Of a DNA stretch of 64,000 nucleotides, positions 9,577 through 18,177 are shown in pieces (within the stretch, counting starts at the first letter, position 1; each line of letters begins with the position of its first letter). The DNA lies in the NCBI RefSeq assembly GCF_001613245.1, contig NZ_BDBZ01000006.1, forward strand, positions 1 to 64,000, written 5' to 3'. Position numbers and translations under genes: made by a program. A model generated the notes under the pieces. The model ran no database searches, was not told the DNA's origin, and saw only the letters and a list, made by a program, of their open reading frames with translations. The DNA is from Nocardia speluncae NBRC 108251. Lineage in GTDB: Bacteria > Actinomycetota > Actinomycetes > Mycobacteriales > Mycobacteriaceae.

Positions 9577-10632
9577 ATGAGTAGTGCACACGCGATCCGG
9601 CGGCTGCCCGTAGCTGCTTTGATCGCCGGTCTCACCGTGGCGCTGGTGATCGTCTCCGTTCTCGCGCTGATGCTCGGCGCGGTGCATATCCCGTGGCGGG
9701 CAACCGCTGGTTTCCTATGGGCCGAACTCACCGGCGGTGTCGTCGTGACGGCGGATATCGCCGAGTATCGGATCGTCGTCGACTCGCGGTTGCCGCGGGT
9801 GGTGCTGGCCGCCGCCGTCGGCGCCGGGCTCGGTGCCGTCGGGTTGCTGGTTCAGGCCATGGTGCGCAATGCCTTCGCGGATCCGTATGTGCTGGGTATT
9901 TCGTCGGGTGCGTCGGTGGGCGCCACCGCAGTCGTGCTTTTCGGCGCCTTCGGCGCGCTGGGTGTCTACGCACTGTCGTCCGCGGCCTTCGCCGGGGCCC
10001 TCGGCGCCACCGTCCTCGTCTACCTGATGGCCCGGTCGAGTGCCGGGCTGGTGCCGTTGCGGCTGGTGCTCACGGGTACCGCTGTCGGCTACGGTTTTTC
10101 CGCGGCGACAACAGTGCTGGTGTTCATGGCACCCCATGGTGATGCCGCCCGTTCGGTCATGTTCTGGCTGCTCGGCAGTCTGGCCGGCGCAACCTGGCAG
10201 ATGGTCCCGCTGGTGGTCACCGTTGCCGTGGTGGGCCTGGCGATCATCGCGGCGTTCGCCCGGCAGCTGAATGCCTTGTCGATGGGCGACGAGGTCAGCG
10301 CCGCCCTCGGCCTGAACGCTTCCCGCTTCCGCCTGCTGCTGTTCGTGGTCTCCGCAGCGATGACAGGTTGTTTCGTCGCGGTCTGCGGGGCCATCGGTTT
10401 CGTCGGCCTGGTGGTGCCGCACGTCGCCCGGCTGCTGGTCGGCGCCGACCATCGGCGGCTGATCCTGGTGACCCCGTTATTGGGCGCGGTCTTCCTGGTG
10501 ACCGCCGATCTCGTGGCCCGTATTCTCCTGCCGCCACAGGAATTACCACTGGGGGCCGTGACGGCCGCGGTGGGCGTGCCTGTGTTCGTTCTGCTGATGC
10601 GGCGTCGTGGCGCGTTGAGCGGAGGCAACTGA
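9577..10632 (+). CDS. btuC: Cobalamin importer permease (BtuC/FecCD family)
   Basis: 351-residue integral membrane permease of the FecCD/BtuC type with about ten hydrophobic segments. Family signs are SRLPRVVLAAAVGAGLGAVGLLVQAMVRNAFADPYVLGIS-type sequence (residues about 58-105), GDEVSAALGLN in the ATPase-coupling loop, and GAIGFVGLVVPHVARLLVGADHR near residue 270. Iron-siderophore and B12 permeases share this fold; the cobalamin riboswitch directly upstream argues for cobalamin or another corrinoid. Its TGA shares one base with the ATG of the ATPase gene, so the two are coupled. Symbol assigned from riboswitch context rather than sequence alone. Confidence 0.88.
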   Translation: MSSAHAIRRLPVAALIAGLTVALVIVSVLALMLGAVHIPWRATAGFLWAELTGGVVVTADIAEYRIVVDSRLPRVVLAAAVGAGLGAVGLLVQAMVRNAFADPYVLGISSGASVGATAVVLFGAFGALGVYALSSAAFAGALGATVLVYLMARSSAGLVPLRLVLTGTAVGYGFSAATTVLVFMAPHGDAARSVMFWLLGSLAGATWQMVPLVVTVAVVGLAIIAAFARQLNALSMGDEVSAALGLNASRFRLLLFVVSAAMTGCFVAVCGAIGFVGLVVPHVARLLVGADHRRLILVTPLLGAVFLVTADLVARILLPPQELPLGAVTAAVGVPVFVLLMRRRGALSGGN

Positions 10633-11402
10633 TGCGTGTCGACTACGACGATGTCACCGTGGAGATCGGCGGTACGACGATCGTCGAGGGGGTGGCCCTG
10701 GCCGCCGAAGCCGGGCAGTTCATCGGCGTCGTGGGTCCGAACGGCAGCGGGAAATCCACCCTGCTGCGTTGTCTGTACCGTGCCGTATCCCCCGGCTCGG
10801 GGCGGGTCCTGGTGGACGGCACCGATATCGCGACGGTCGGTATGCGGGAGAACGCCCGCCAGGTGGCGGCGCTGACCCAGGACACCACCACACCGTTCGA
10901 TTTCACCGCCGCCGAGGTCGTCGCCACCGGACGGCTACCGCATGCGGCACTGCTGCGCGGCACCCACCGGCGCGACGCCGAGATCTGCACGGCAGCGATG
11001 GCGACGGCCGATATCGCGCATCTCGCCGACCGCGGTTTCCTGTCGCTGTCGGGCGGGGAACGCCAGCGTGTCCTGATCGCCCGGGCACTGGCCCAGCAGC
11101 CGCGAGTGCTGGTCTTGGACGAACCGACCAACCACCTCGATGTCCACCACCAGTACAGCGTCCTGTCCGCGGCGCGAAATCTCGGGATCACGGTGGTCGC
11201 AGCCCTGCACGACCTCAATCTGGCTGCCCAGTACTGCGATCGGCTCTTCGTGCTGCACGGCGGCCGAATAGCCTGCTCGGGCACGCCGCATGAGGTGATC
11301 ACCGCGGAGGTGATCGCCCGCTGGTTCTCGATCGGCGGCCATATCGTCCCCCATCCCCGACTGGGTGTTCCGCAGATCATCTTCGACGAGGAGGACAGGT
11401 GA
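10632..11402 (+). CDS. btuD: Cobalamin importer ATPase (BtuD-like)
   Basis: 256-residue ABC ATPase that powers the upstream permease at the cytoplasmic membrane. Walker A is GPNGSGKST, the signature is LSGGERQRV, Walker B is VLVLDEPTNHLD, and the switch His sits in AALHDLNLAAQYC. This set matches FepC/BtuD-type importers. The ATG at 10632 overlaps the permease stop, and the substrate-binding protein begins one base past this stop with GGAGG ahead of it. Everything needed for an importer is therefore in one riboswitch-led operon. Confidence 0.92.
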   Translation: MRVDYDDVTVEIGGTTIVEGVALAAEAGQFIGVVGPNGSGKSTLLRCLYRAVSPGSGRVLVDGTDIATVGMRENARQVAALTQDTTTPFDFTAAEVVATGRLPHAALLRGTHRRDAEICTAAMATADIAHLADRGFLSLSGGERQRVLIARALAQQPRVLVLDEPTNHLDVHHQYSVLSAARNLGITVVAALHDLNLAAQYCDRLFVLHGGRIACSGTPHEVITAEVIARWFSIGGHIVPHPRLGVPQIIFDEEDR

Positions 11403-11403
11403 G

Positions 11404-12414
11404 ATGAGATCTCCCCGATTGCTTGTGGCACTGGCCGTCGCGGCCGCGGTCGTTTCGACGGCGTGTGGCGCCGAGGTGCAGCAACCCGCGCAGGCGACCA
11501 CCGGCACGCCGGTGACGGTCACCAACTGCGGTGCGCCGCTGACGGTCCACGGAGTCCCCGAGCGGGTTGTCACCAATGACACCGGTATCACCGAGATGAT
11601 GTTCGCGCTCGGGCTGGCCGACCGGTTGGTGGGGCACAGCAGTTATCGCGGTAAGGAACGTGATATCGCTTCCTCGCCGTGGCAGGCGGATTTCGACCGC
11701 ACGCCGCTGCTCGGCCACGCGTTCACCCGCGAGGTCGTCCAGGCGGCCGATCCCGATTTCGTCTTCGCCGGGTGGAGCTACGGGTTCAAGGAGTCCACCG
11801 GTCTCACCCCGGAGTGGGTGCGTTCGATCGGCGCGGTGCCGTATCAGTTGACCGAGGCGTGCCGGCAACCCGGAACGGATCGCCGCGGCGTGATGGAACC
11901 GCTCGATGCGCTGTACGCGGATCTGGCCAATCTCGGGGATATCTTCGGTGTGCGCGCGAAGGCCGATCAGCTCATCACGCACTACCGGCAGCAGGTCGCG
12001 AAAGCCGCCGACAGCGCCCCCGCCGGGCAGCAGCCGGCCCGGGTGTTCCTGTTCGACAGTGCAACTCCCGAACCGTTCACGTCCGGCCGGACCGCGGCGC
12101 CGTCGCAGATCATCCGGGAGGCAGGCGGCAGCAATATCTTCGACGATCTGAACGATTCCTGGACCAGTGCGTCGTGGGAGGCGGCCGCGCTTCGGGATCC
12201 ACAGGTGATCCTGATCGTGGACTACGGTGCGGGCCCCGAGAACTCGGTGCAGGCGAAGATCGAGCAGCTCCGCACACAGCCGCTGATGGCCGGTACCACG
12301 GCGGTCCGGCAGGGCAATATCCTCGCCCTGCCCTACGCCGCGCTGGTGGAGGGCCCACGCAACCCGCAAACCGTTGTCACCGTGGCAGATTTCCTCCGAT
12401 CGAAGGGCTACTAG
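11404..12414 (+). CDS. btuF: Cobalamin-type substrate-binding lipoprotein (BtuF-like)
   Basis: 336-residue class III periplasmic-binding-protein homologue. The N-terminus MRSPRLLVALAVAAAVV is a lipoprotein signal with lipobox STAC, so Cys20 should carry the lipid anchor. VTNCGAPLTVHGVPERVV and MMFALGLADRLVGHSSY are typical of the BtuF/FecB family's first lobe. The start at 11404 is preceded by GAGGAGGACAGG. It completes the importer begun at 9577. Iron-complex binding cannot be excluded from sequence, but the riboswitch favours a corrinoid. Its 3' end faces a leftward gene at 12475, with a self-complementary AGCGGGGCCCCGCT right at the stop that may assist termination. Confidence 0.88.
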   Translation: MRSPRLLVALAVAAAVVSTACGAEVQQPAQATTGTPVTVTNCGAPLTVHGVPERVVTNDTGITEMMFALGLADRLVGHSSYRGKERDIASSPWQADFDRTPLLGHAFTREVVQAADPDFVFAGWSYGFKESTGLTPEWVRSIGAVPYQLTEACRQPGTDRRGVMEPLDALYADLANLGDIFGVRAKADQLITHYRQQVAKAADSAPAGQQPARVFLFDSATPEPFTSGRTAAPSQIIREAGGSNIFDDLNDSWTSASWEAAALRDPQVILIVDYGAGPENSVQAKIEQLRTQPLMAGTTAVRQGNILALPYAALVEGPRNPQTVVTVADFLRSKGY

Positions 12415-12474
12415 CGGGGCCCCGCTCACTACCGGAATGTGGGGTGGTGCGCCGGCCTTCGGGGCGGGAGGACG

Positions 12475-13203
12475 TCAAAGCCCGAACCGTTGCAGTAGTG
12501 CCGGGATCTTCGACGCCGACATCAGGGCCTTGAACTGCCAGCTGTCGTCCCGCGGGAGGATGCCGCCGCGCTGGGTGACATCGAAAGCGTCGTAGAGGGT
12601 TTCGCCTTCCTCCATGAGTCCGTCGGCGTTGAAGTGGTAGCGGTCGACGGCCGGGCACTGGATGAAACGGCCGGTGCCGTACAGAACCGGGGCGCCGTCG
12701 TCGTAAGGGTAGAGCCGCAGTGGACCGTCCCAGTGGCCGCTGCCGATGTAGCGGATGACGACCCGGACCTTCTCGTCGGGCGTGACGTCGAGATAGACCT
12801 GGCCGGGCAGCGGATCGTAGCGCCAGTCCGGGATGGCGTCGAAGAAGGCGAAGTTGTACGTCACGAATTCGTCGATACCGACGATGGTGCGGCCGAAGGT
12901 CGTGACATCGGTGTAGCGGATATCCGCCGCGTACAGCTCATGGTTGAGGCTCATATCCCGGGCCAGGAAGCTCCACCAGTATTTCTTCGCCCACTCCATC
13001 AGCCAGGACAGGTCGAGACCGAGTTTGCCGTAGAACTCGAGTTTCCGGTCGAACTGGACGAACCACTCCGCTGTAGTGGCCTGCAGCTCGGCTTCGGGGA
13101 TCACGCGGATCGGTACCGCGCGATTACCGTCCAGGAACTCGGGGGCGGGGCGGGCGAGGCGGGGGCGGCGCAGCGCCTGCTGGAACTTTTCCTCACTGAA
13201 CAC
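12475..13203 (-). CDS. NTF2/SnoaL-like domain protein
   Basis: About 242 residues. The central part (residues about 60-190) reads as a cone-shaped SnoaL/NTF2-like domain: an N-terminal helix before ARDMSLNHELYAADIRYTD, then GRTIVGIDEFVTYNFAFFDAIPDWRYD, strands VYLDVTPDEKVRVVIRYIGSGHW and a final FNADGLMEEGETLYDAFDV. Such proteins bind or isomerise/hydrolyse small hydrophobic ligands such as steroids and polyketides. I chose GTG 13203 (VFSEEKFQQ) because longer in-frame starts run into the palindromic operator. It diverges from the TetR gene at 13317, which probably represses it. The substrate is not recognisable. Confidence 0.68.
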   Translation of the reverse strand: MFSEEKFQQALRRPRLARPAPEFLDGNRAVPIRVIPEAELQATTAEWFVQFDRKLEFYGKLGLDLSWLMEWAKKYWWSFLARDMSLNHELYAADIRYTDVTTFGRTIVGIDEFVTYNFAFFDAIPDWRYDPLPGQVYLDVTPDEKVRVVIRYIGSGHWDGPLRLYPYDDGAPVLYGTGRFIQCPAVDRYHFNADGLMEEGETLYDAFDVTQRGGILPRDDSWQFKALMSASKIPALLQRFGL

Positions 13204-13254
13204 AGCGGCAACCTTTCGACAGGCGCGGACCGGCCGCACCCGGCATAAACTTGA

Positions 13255-13283
13255 ATCGTATGATTCATGTTGAATCATACGAT
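13255..13283. promoter_or_regulatory. 29-bp perfect palindrome, TetR operator
   Basis: Perfect inverted repeat atcgtatgattca-tgt-tgaatcatacgat between two divergent genes, 33 bases before the TetR start. Size, symmetry and position fit an autoregulatory TetR operator that also controls the NTF2-like gene. Confidence 0.82.
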
Positions 13284-13316
13284 GTCAATGGAGGCGGTCG
13301 ATGCGAGGATGAACCG

Positions 13317-13952
13317 ATGAGCGCACCCAAGCTGTGGCGCGGCCGGACCCTGGACGACAGGTCCGCGGAACGCCGCGAACAACTCGTGGATGTCGGATTC
13401 GATCTGCTGGGCACCGACGGGCCGGCGGCGGTCACCATGCGGGCGGTCACGCGCCTGGCGAACCTGAGTCCTCGCTATTTCTACGAGAGCTTCACCGACC
13501 GCACAGCGCTGCTCACCGCCGTCTACGACCGCCTGGAAACCGAACTCCTGGCCAGGCTCGGCGCCACCACCGAAGCCGCGGATACGCACACCATCATCCG
13601 TTCGGCACTCGAAATCTGTGCCGCCTACTTCGAAGAGGACCCGCGCCGGGCCCGGGTTCTGCTTCGCGAACCGCTCACCGACGACACTTTGCGACGGCAC
13701 AGCGCGAACCGTCTCCCGGTCTTCCTCCGCACGATGCTCCCGGCCCTGGGCGACGAGGTGAACGCACTCCTGCCCGACAGCGAAGAAGCCCTGATCATCA
13801 GCGCGACCGCACTCAGCGGCGCACTGGTCGCGCTCTACGTCGACTGGATCGACGGCCGGCTCCCGGTACCGCGGGAGCGCCTGGTCGACGCAGCCACCGG
13901 CATCGTTGTTGCCCTCGCACGAACACCCGTCCAGAGCCGTCCCGAGCAATGA
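13317..13952 (+). CDS. TetR-family transcriptional regulator
   Basis: 211-residue one-component repressor. The N-terminal HTH runs from AERREQLVDVGFDLLGTDGP through VTMRAVTRLANLSPRYFYESF, with DRTALLTAVYD completing the DNA-binding domain. The C-terminal half is an all-helical ligand-binding domain of ordinary length, without a recognisable ligand signature. The ATG at 13317 lies just after the perfect 29-bp palindrome shared with the divergent NTF2-like gene, so it very likely represses both itself and that gene. Confidence 0.9.
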   Translation: MSAPKLWRGRTLDDRSAERREQLVDVGFDLLGTDGPAAVTMRAVTRLANLSPRYFYESFTDRTALLTAVYDRLETELLARLGATTEAADTHTIIRSALEICAAYFEEDPRRARVLLREPLTDDTLRRHSANRLPVFLRTMLPALGDEVNALLPDSEEALIISATALSGALVALYVDWIDGRLPVPRERLVDAATGIVVALARTPVQSRPEQ

Positions 13953-14380
13953 GCCGCACAGGCGCGGCGGCCCCGGTTCGGTTGTCCGCGCAGAGCGGCC
14001 GGAGCCGGCCGGGCCCGGCGCAGAATAGCGCACCGCCGACTCCTCGCGGCCGTGCGGTGGATCCCGGACCCGCACGCATGGCGCACCACAGAGTCTGCAC
14101 CACAGCAGGTTCGGGGTGCGCGACCTCCGGGCTGCGGCTCAGTAGGCCGCATCCGGCTGCCGGACACACACCGAGTAGCGGGCGGAACACCCGGCGAATC
14201 ACGACCGGACCCGATCATGGCCGGTCCGCCGGCCACGGTCCGCGTGGCGGGAACAATCCCCCTGCGCCCGGAGCTAGTGTGTAGCCGCGCCCCGGCAGAC
14301 CTCGGGCACGGATCCGTTCATCCGGTTCTCCCTCGCAGTCGTGCACGCCCACTTGTTCGCCGAATGAAGGTGGTGTGACC
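13953..14380. other. Intergenic region without a recognised gene
   Basis: About 430 bases between the TetR stop and the DUF5995-type gene. Open frames here have no domain I recognise and no convincing start signal. The sequence is GC-rich with short repeats of ccgg/gccg but no clear hairpin or tRNA. Confidence 0.5.
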
Positions 14381-15298
14381 ATGTCCAGCGCAAACCCCGG
14401 CCATCGGCGTCGTACCGGCCGCACCGCCTTGGTCTTCGTATTCGCCGTGGCCGGCCTGATGGTCCCACCGCGCGCCGACGCCGTCGTCGCCGAAAGCGCC
14501 TGTGGCGCGCCGCCGGCACCCGCCGCTGTCGCCGAGATCGTCGAACTCTCCGATACCTCCGAACTGCTGGACGAGAGCACCGGCTCCTCGCTGGACCGGC
14601 TCGAACGTGCGGTGGAGCAGCATCGGCGGATCACCGAGGTCCTGGTGGCGCATCGGGACCGGCGAGGTTTACTGGCACTGGGGCTCGATGCCGTAGAGCG
14701 GGCCGCCGTCATGCCGTTGCAGCGCACCCCCGGCGCGTTCGACGATCCGGAATGGGCGCATCGCATCAGCCTCGATCTGCTGGCCAGGTTCCTGCGCAAC
14801 CTGCACGCCGAATTCACCGGCGCACCGGCCGAGCCGCAGTGGGCCCACTACTTCGCGCTCACCCGGCAGTGCGAACTGTCTGCGGCCCGGGTCGCGATGG
14901 CGGGCTACAACGCCCATCTCACCGTCGACCTCGCCTATTCGGTCGCCGCGACGCACGCGACACCGGCCCATGCGCGCGACTATTTCACCCTCGTCGATGC
15001 GATTGCGCGCCACGGCTCCCTCATCGTCGATCTCACGAAATCCGTCTACGGCGGCGATCTGGGCCCGCTGTGGCGGTTCTATTTCGTGGGCGAGGGACTC
15101 GACGCCGTCCTCGGTGCCGGTGTGGCCACCGGCCCCCTGCTGCGCCTGGCCGATGCGGGTGCCAATGTCGTGATCTTCGGTAACGGCCTGGCCCTGCAGG
15201 ACCCGGCGGCCGCGCCGGCGGTCCGGGCGGAGATCGATGTCCTGTGGCGCAGCGCCGACGCCGCCTTCGAAGTACTGGCCGCCCGCGGCGCGCTCTAG
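14381..15298 (+). CDS. Secreted DUF5995-like protein
   Basis: 305 residues. An N-terminal Arg-rich stretch and hydrophobic segment (TALVFVFAVAGLMVPPRADA) form a secretion signal, with cleavage likely after ADA near residue 35. The mature part matches my memory of the actinobacterial DUF5995 family, notably VAMAGYNAHLTVDLAYSVAATH and the following YFTLVDAIARHG; the conserved His, Asn and Asp residues suggest a helical, possibly metal-binding fold of unknown function. ATG 14381 is preferred; the GTG two codons earlier is also usable. Its last two bases overlap the tail of the convergent SUMF1-domain gene, so the two stop codons interlock. Confidence 0.62.
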   Translation: MSSANPGHRRRTGRTALVFVFAVAGLMVPPRADAVVAESACGAPPAPAAVAEIVELSDTSELLDESTGSSLDRLERAVEQHRRITEVLVAHRDRRGLLALGLDAVERAAVMPLQRTPGAFDDPEWAHRISLDLLARFLRNLHAEFTGAPAEPQWAHYFALTRQCELSAARVAMAGYNAHLTVDLAYSVAATHATPAHARDYFTLVDAIARHGSLIVDLTKSVYGGDLGPLWRFYFVGEGLDAVLGAGVATGPLLRLADAGANVVIFGNGLALQDPAAAPAVRAEIDVLWRSADAAFEVLAARGAL

Positions 15299-15939
15299 AC
15301 CGAACGGGCGACCCGGAACCCCACATCGTCGAGGCGCAGTGTCGGATGGCTGCGCCGCCGCACCGAGGCCCGGCAACTCCAGTGTTCGTCGAACCAGCCA
15401 CCACCGCGCAGCACCCGGTATTCGCCGTAGACGGCGGGATCGTAGAAATCCCAGCACCATTCCCAGACATTGCCGAGCATGTCGTAGAGCCCCCACGGGT
15501 TGGGCTGTTTCCGGCCTGCGGGATGCGCGGTGCCACCGGAGTTTTCGCGATACCAGGCAATTTCGTCGAGTTCACCGTAGCGGGGGCCGGTGGTCCCCGC
15601 TCGGCAGGCGTATTCCCATTCGGCTTCGGCGGGCAGGCGATACCCGTCGGCCGAGGCCACGGTTTCCGTATTCTCGCCGGCCAGGCGGTACACCGGGGTC
15701 AGGCCTTCCCGCTCGGACAGGCGATTACAGAATCGCACCGCGTCCTCCCAGGACACACTGTCGACCGGCAGCCCGTTGCCGGCATCGCCCCCCGCGACCG
15801 CCGCATACTGCGCCCGGGTCACCGGCAGCGCCGCGATCCGATAGGCCGCGACCTCCACCTGCCAGCGCCGCTGGGTCCGGCGATCCGCCAGTTCCACGCG
15901 GCCGGGCCGAATATCCACCAGCTGAATTCCTGTCGCCAC
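15295..15939 (-). CDS. SUMF1/formylglycine-generating-enzyme-fold protein
   Basis: 214 residues of almost pure FGE-sulfatase (SUMF1) domain: LPVTRAQYAAVAGG, PVDSVSWEDAVRFCNRLSE, GYRLPAEAEWEYACRAG (100-115), NPWGLYDMLGNVWEW (147-161), VLRGGGWFDEHWSCRAS and DDVGFRVARS. True formylglycine-generating enzymes bind copper with two cysteines five residues apart near the C-terminus. Here only the first is present (Cys189); the second position is Arg. It is also shorter than genuine FGE, and no sulfatase gene is nearby. A non-FGE role, as in the many SUMF1-fold oxygenases or ligand-binding proteins, is more likely. It converges on the DUF5995 gene with overlapping stops. Confidence 0.83.
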   Translation of the reverse strand: MATGIQLVDIRPGRVELADRRTQRRWQVEVAAYRIAALPVTRAQYAAVAGGDAGNGLPVDSVSWEDAVRFCNRLSEREGLTPVYRLAGENTETVASADGYRLPAEAEWEYACRAGTTGPRYGELDEIAWYRENSGGTAHPAGRKQPNPWGLYDMLGNVWEWCWDFYDPAVYGEYRVLRGGGWFDEHWSCRASVRRRSHPTLRLDDVGFRVARSV

Positions 15940-16190
15940 CCGCCGTGTCTACCAGCAGCGAGACCGGACCGGGACGCCGGCCCGAACCGGCATGGTCAGC
16001 GGCTCGGGCACCCCATCGGTGATACGCGGCTGCTACCCGATTCCGGGCAGCAGCCGCCGGCCGCCGCCCAGGGCCCGGCCGCCGAACCAGGTGTCCCGGA
16101 GCAGGCCGTCGGTCGCCGGCAGCGACCGCAGGGCAGCCCCGCACAATGCCTGATCGGAGCCCGGTTCGGGCCACCTACGTTCCGCACGGA

Positions 16191-16829
16191 TCAGTAGGCG
16201 GCGGTGAATCGCATCCCGCGATGCGCGGATCGTTCGGCTTCGTCGAGCAGCACCACCGCGAGGTCGGCATAGGACAGTGCCGACCGCCCGTGCCGATCGA
16301 CCACCAGCGCGTCCCTTCCCAGCCGATAACGTCCGGTGCGGGCGCCGGTATGCAATTGCGCGGGCGGGCTCAGATAGGTCCAGTCGGTGCGGGTGGCAGC
16401 ACGGCACACCGCGAGCTGATCGGCGCAGGCGCGGGCGATGGCGTGCAGGGATTCGGGGAATCCCGGCTCGTCCATCACCGTCGCCCCACCGGCGTCGGGC
16501 ACGGTCAGCGTGGCCGCACCGCCCACGAGCAGCAAGCGTGTCCCGGTACGCGCGGTGGCGGCCGTGAGGTTCGCGGCGGTAGTGATCAGCTCGCTTTCCC
16601 GTCCGGCAGCCGGACGGGTCGCGCTGATCACGAGGTCCTGGCCGGCGGCGAGATCGACGACGTCCTCGGGGTCTGCGGCATCGCCGATCCGGACCTCCGC
16701 GGCGCGCGGTATCTCCTGCGCCCGGTCCGGTCTGCGAAGTACCGCGGTGACCCGGTGGCCGCGGTCCAGCGCTTCGGCGACGGCCCGGCTGCCGGCCTGT
16801 CCGGCTGCCCCGAAAATGGTGATACGCAT
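16191..16829 (-). CDS. NAD(P)-binding atypical SDR (NmrA-like) reductase
   Basis: 212-residue Rossmann protein. The cofactor motif GAAGQAGSRAV is at the N-terminus after MRITIF, followed by HRVTAVLRRPDRA and a domain of the kind grouped as NAD(P)H-binding PF13460. The late segment DWTYLSPPAQLHTGARTGRYRLG is typical of this group. The start has GGAGAAGGAAAA upstream. It is the second gene of a leftward pair behind an MFS exporter, both divergent from a LysR gene, so it probably modifies or detoxifies something related to the exported compound. The substrate is unknown. Confidence 0.83.
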   Translation of the reverse strand: MRITIFGAAGQAGSRAVAEALDRGHRVTAVLRRPDRAQEIPRAAEVRIGDAADPEDVVDLAAGQDLVISATRPAAGRESELITTAANLTAATARTGTRLLLVGGAATLTVPDAGGATVMDEPGFPESLHAIARACADQLAVCRAATRTDWTYLSPPAQLHTGARTGRYRLGRDALVVDRHGRSALSYADLAVVLLDEAERSAHRGMRFTAAY

Positions 16830-16868
16830 AGGTTTTCCTTCTCCGAATATCAACTGGGCGAACTGCGT

Positions 16869-18098
16869 TTACTGGGTTCGAGTGGACCGGCCGAGCATCC
16901 GGTCGGCGGCCCACAGCAGCACCGTGGCGGTCGCCAGCCCGCCCCCGGCCACGGCGACACCGATCCATCCGGCCCGGTTCCACGCGACGGCGGTGAGCGC
17001 CGACCCGGCCGCCCCGCCCAGGAAGAAGGCCGTCATGAAGGCCGAATTCAGCCGGTTGCGGAGTTCGGGGGCAAGCGCGTACAGGACGTTCTGGTTGCTG
17101 TTGAGCAGCGACTGCTGGCCCACGGTGAGAACAATCGCGCCGGCGATCAGGGCCGGCAGGGAGTGCGCGCCGGCCGCGAGCACGATCCAGGCCGCCACCA
17201 GCAGGGCTGCGCCGGCCCCCGCGACGCGGTGCACCTGACCGCGATCGGCCAGGCGTCCCGAGAGGAGCGTCGCGACGGTGCCGGCGATCCCGACCAGCCC
17301 GAGAAACCCGATCGTGGCCTCGGACCACTGGTAGCCGGGACCGGCCAGCAGGAATGTCGCACCGGTCCAGAACAGTGTGAACGCCGCCATCGACAGCGCG
17401 CCGAGCCCGGCCCGCCGGCGCAGTACGGAATTCGTGCGCAGCAGCCCCACCGTGGACCACAGCAGCGCCGGATACGACATCCCCACCGGTGCATACACCG
17501 TGGGCAGCGACCGCCACAGCGCGACGGCCACCACCGCCAGGGCAGCCGCACCGAACCAGTACACGGTGCGCCAGCCACCGACTTCGCTCAGCAGCCCCGC
17601 AACGGTACGGGCGAGCAAGCTGCCGATCAGCAAACCGCTCATCACGGTGCCGACCACCCGCCCACGCCGTTGCGGCGTGCTCAGCGCCACGGCGAACGTC
17701 ACCAGCACCTGGGCCGCGACCGAGGTGAACGCGGCGAGCGCCGTCGCGGCCAGCAGCACCACACTGTTTCCGGCGATACCGCAGACCAGCAGGAAAAACG
17801 CTGTGGCGCCGTAAAGTGTCACTGCGAGGCGCCGGCGTTCGAAGAGGTCGGCCAGGGGCAGCAGCAGGAACAGGCCCAGCGCATACCCCGCCTGGGCAGC
17901 CGTGACGATCAGCGCCGCGGTACCGGTACTCAGTCCGAAATCGCCGCGGATGGCGTTCAGCAGGGGTTGGGCGAAATAGTTTCCCGCCACGATCAGGCCG
18001 GTCGCCACCGACATCAGCAACAGCAGTCCGCGGGACAGGCCGCGGGCCTCGGACGGGTCGGCTACGGGGTGCGGGCGGGCCGCTGTCGTCAGGTGCAT
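16869..18098 (-). CDS. MFS transporter
   Basis: 409-residue major-facilitator protein with about 12 hydrophobic segments. The motif-A loop between TM2 and TM3 reads LADLFERRRL, and YFAQPLLNAIRGDFGLSTGTAALIVTAAQAGYALGLF is typical of the YnfM/drug-exporter group of the DHA1 family. Only 39 bases separate it from the NAD(P)-binding gene downstream, so they share a transcript. The LysR gene on the opposite strand, starting 80 bases away, is the likely regulator. The exported substrate cannot be predicted. Confidence 0.88.
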   Translation of the reverse strand: MHLTTAARPHPVADPSEARGLSRGLLLLMSVATGLIVAGNYFAQPLLNAIRGDFGLSTGTAALIVTAAQAGYALGLFLLLPLADLFERRRLAVTLYGATAFFLLVCGIAGNSVVLLAATALAAFTSVAAQVLVTFAVALSTPQRRGRVVGTVMSGLLIGSLLARTVAGLLSEVGGWRTVYWFGAAALAVVAVALWRSLPTVYAPVGMSYPALLWSTVGLLRTNSVLRRRAGLGALSMAAFTLFWTGATFLLAGPGYQWSEATIGFLGLVGIAGTVATLLSGRLADRGQVHRVAGAGAALLVAAWIVLAAGAHSLPALIAGAIVLTVGQQSLLNSNQNVLYALAPELRNRLNSAFMTAFFLGGAAGSALTAVAWNRAGWIGVAVAGGGLATATVLLWAADRMLGRSTRTQ

Positions 18099-18177
18099 GA
18101 CCTCAACCCTGCGGTCGCGTGATCAATGAGTCCAACACATGTTTGTCAGCGTAACAATCGTGATTCAAGATAGTTCG

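Noticed and set aside
11365-11403. Longer N-terminus of the substrate-binding protein
   Set aside because: It would bury the lipoprotein signal behind 13 basic residues, and the ribosome site favours ATG 11404.
13334-14284. Long Arg/Pro-rich frame over the TetR gene
   Set aside because: Composition typical of a GC-rich shadow frame; the TetR frame on the same strand has clear domain evidence.
16033-16190. Open minus-strand frame ending in LRDTWFGGRALGGGRRLLPGIG
   Set aside because: It reads like a protein end, but no start, domain or upstream coding part could be identified, and it lies in a 250-base gap of very GC-rich sequence.
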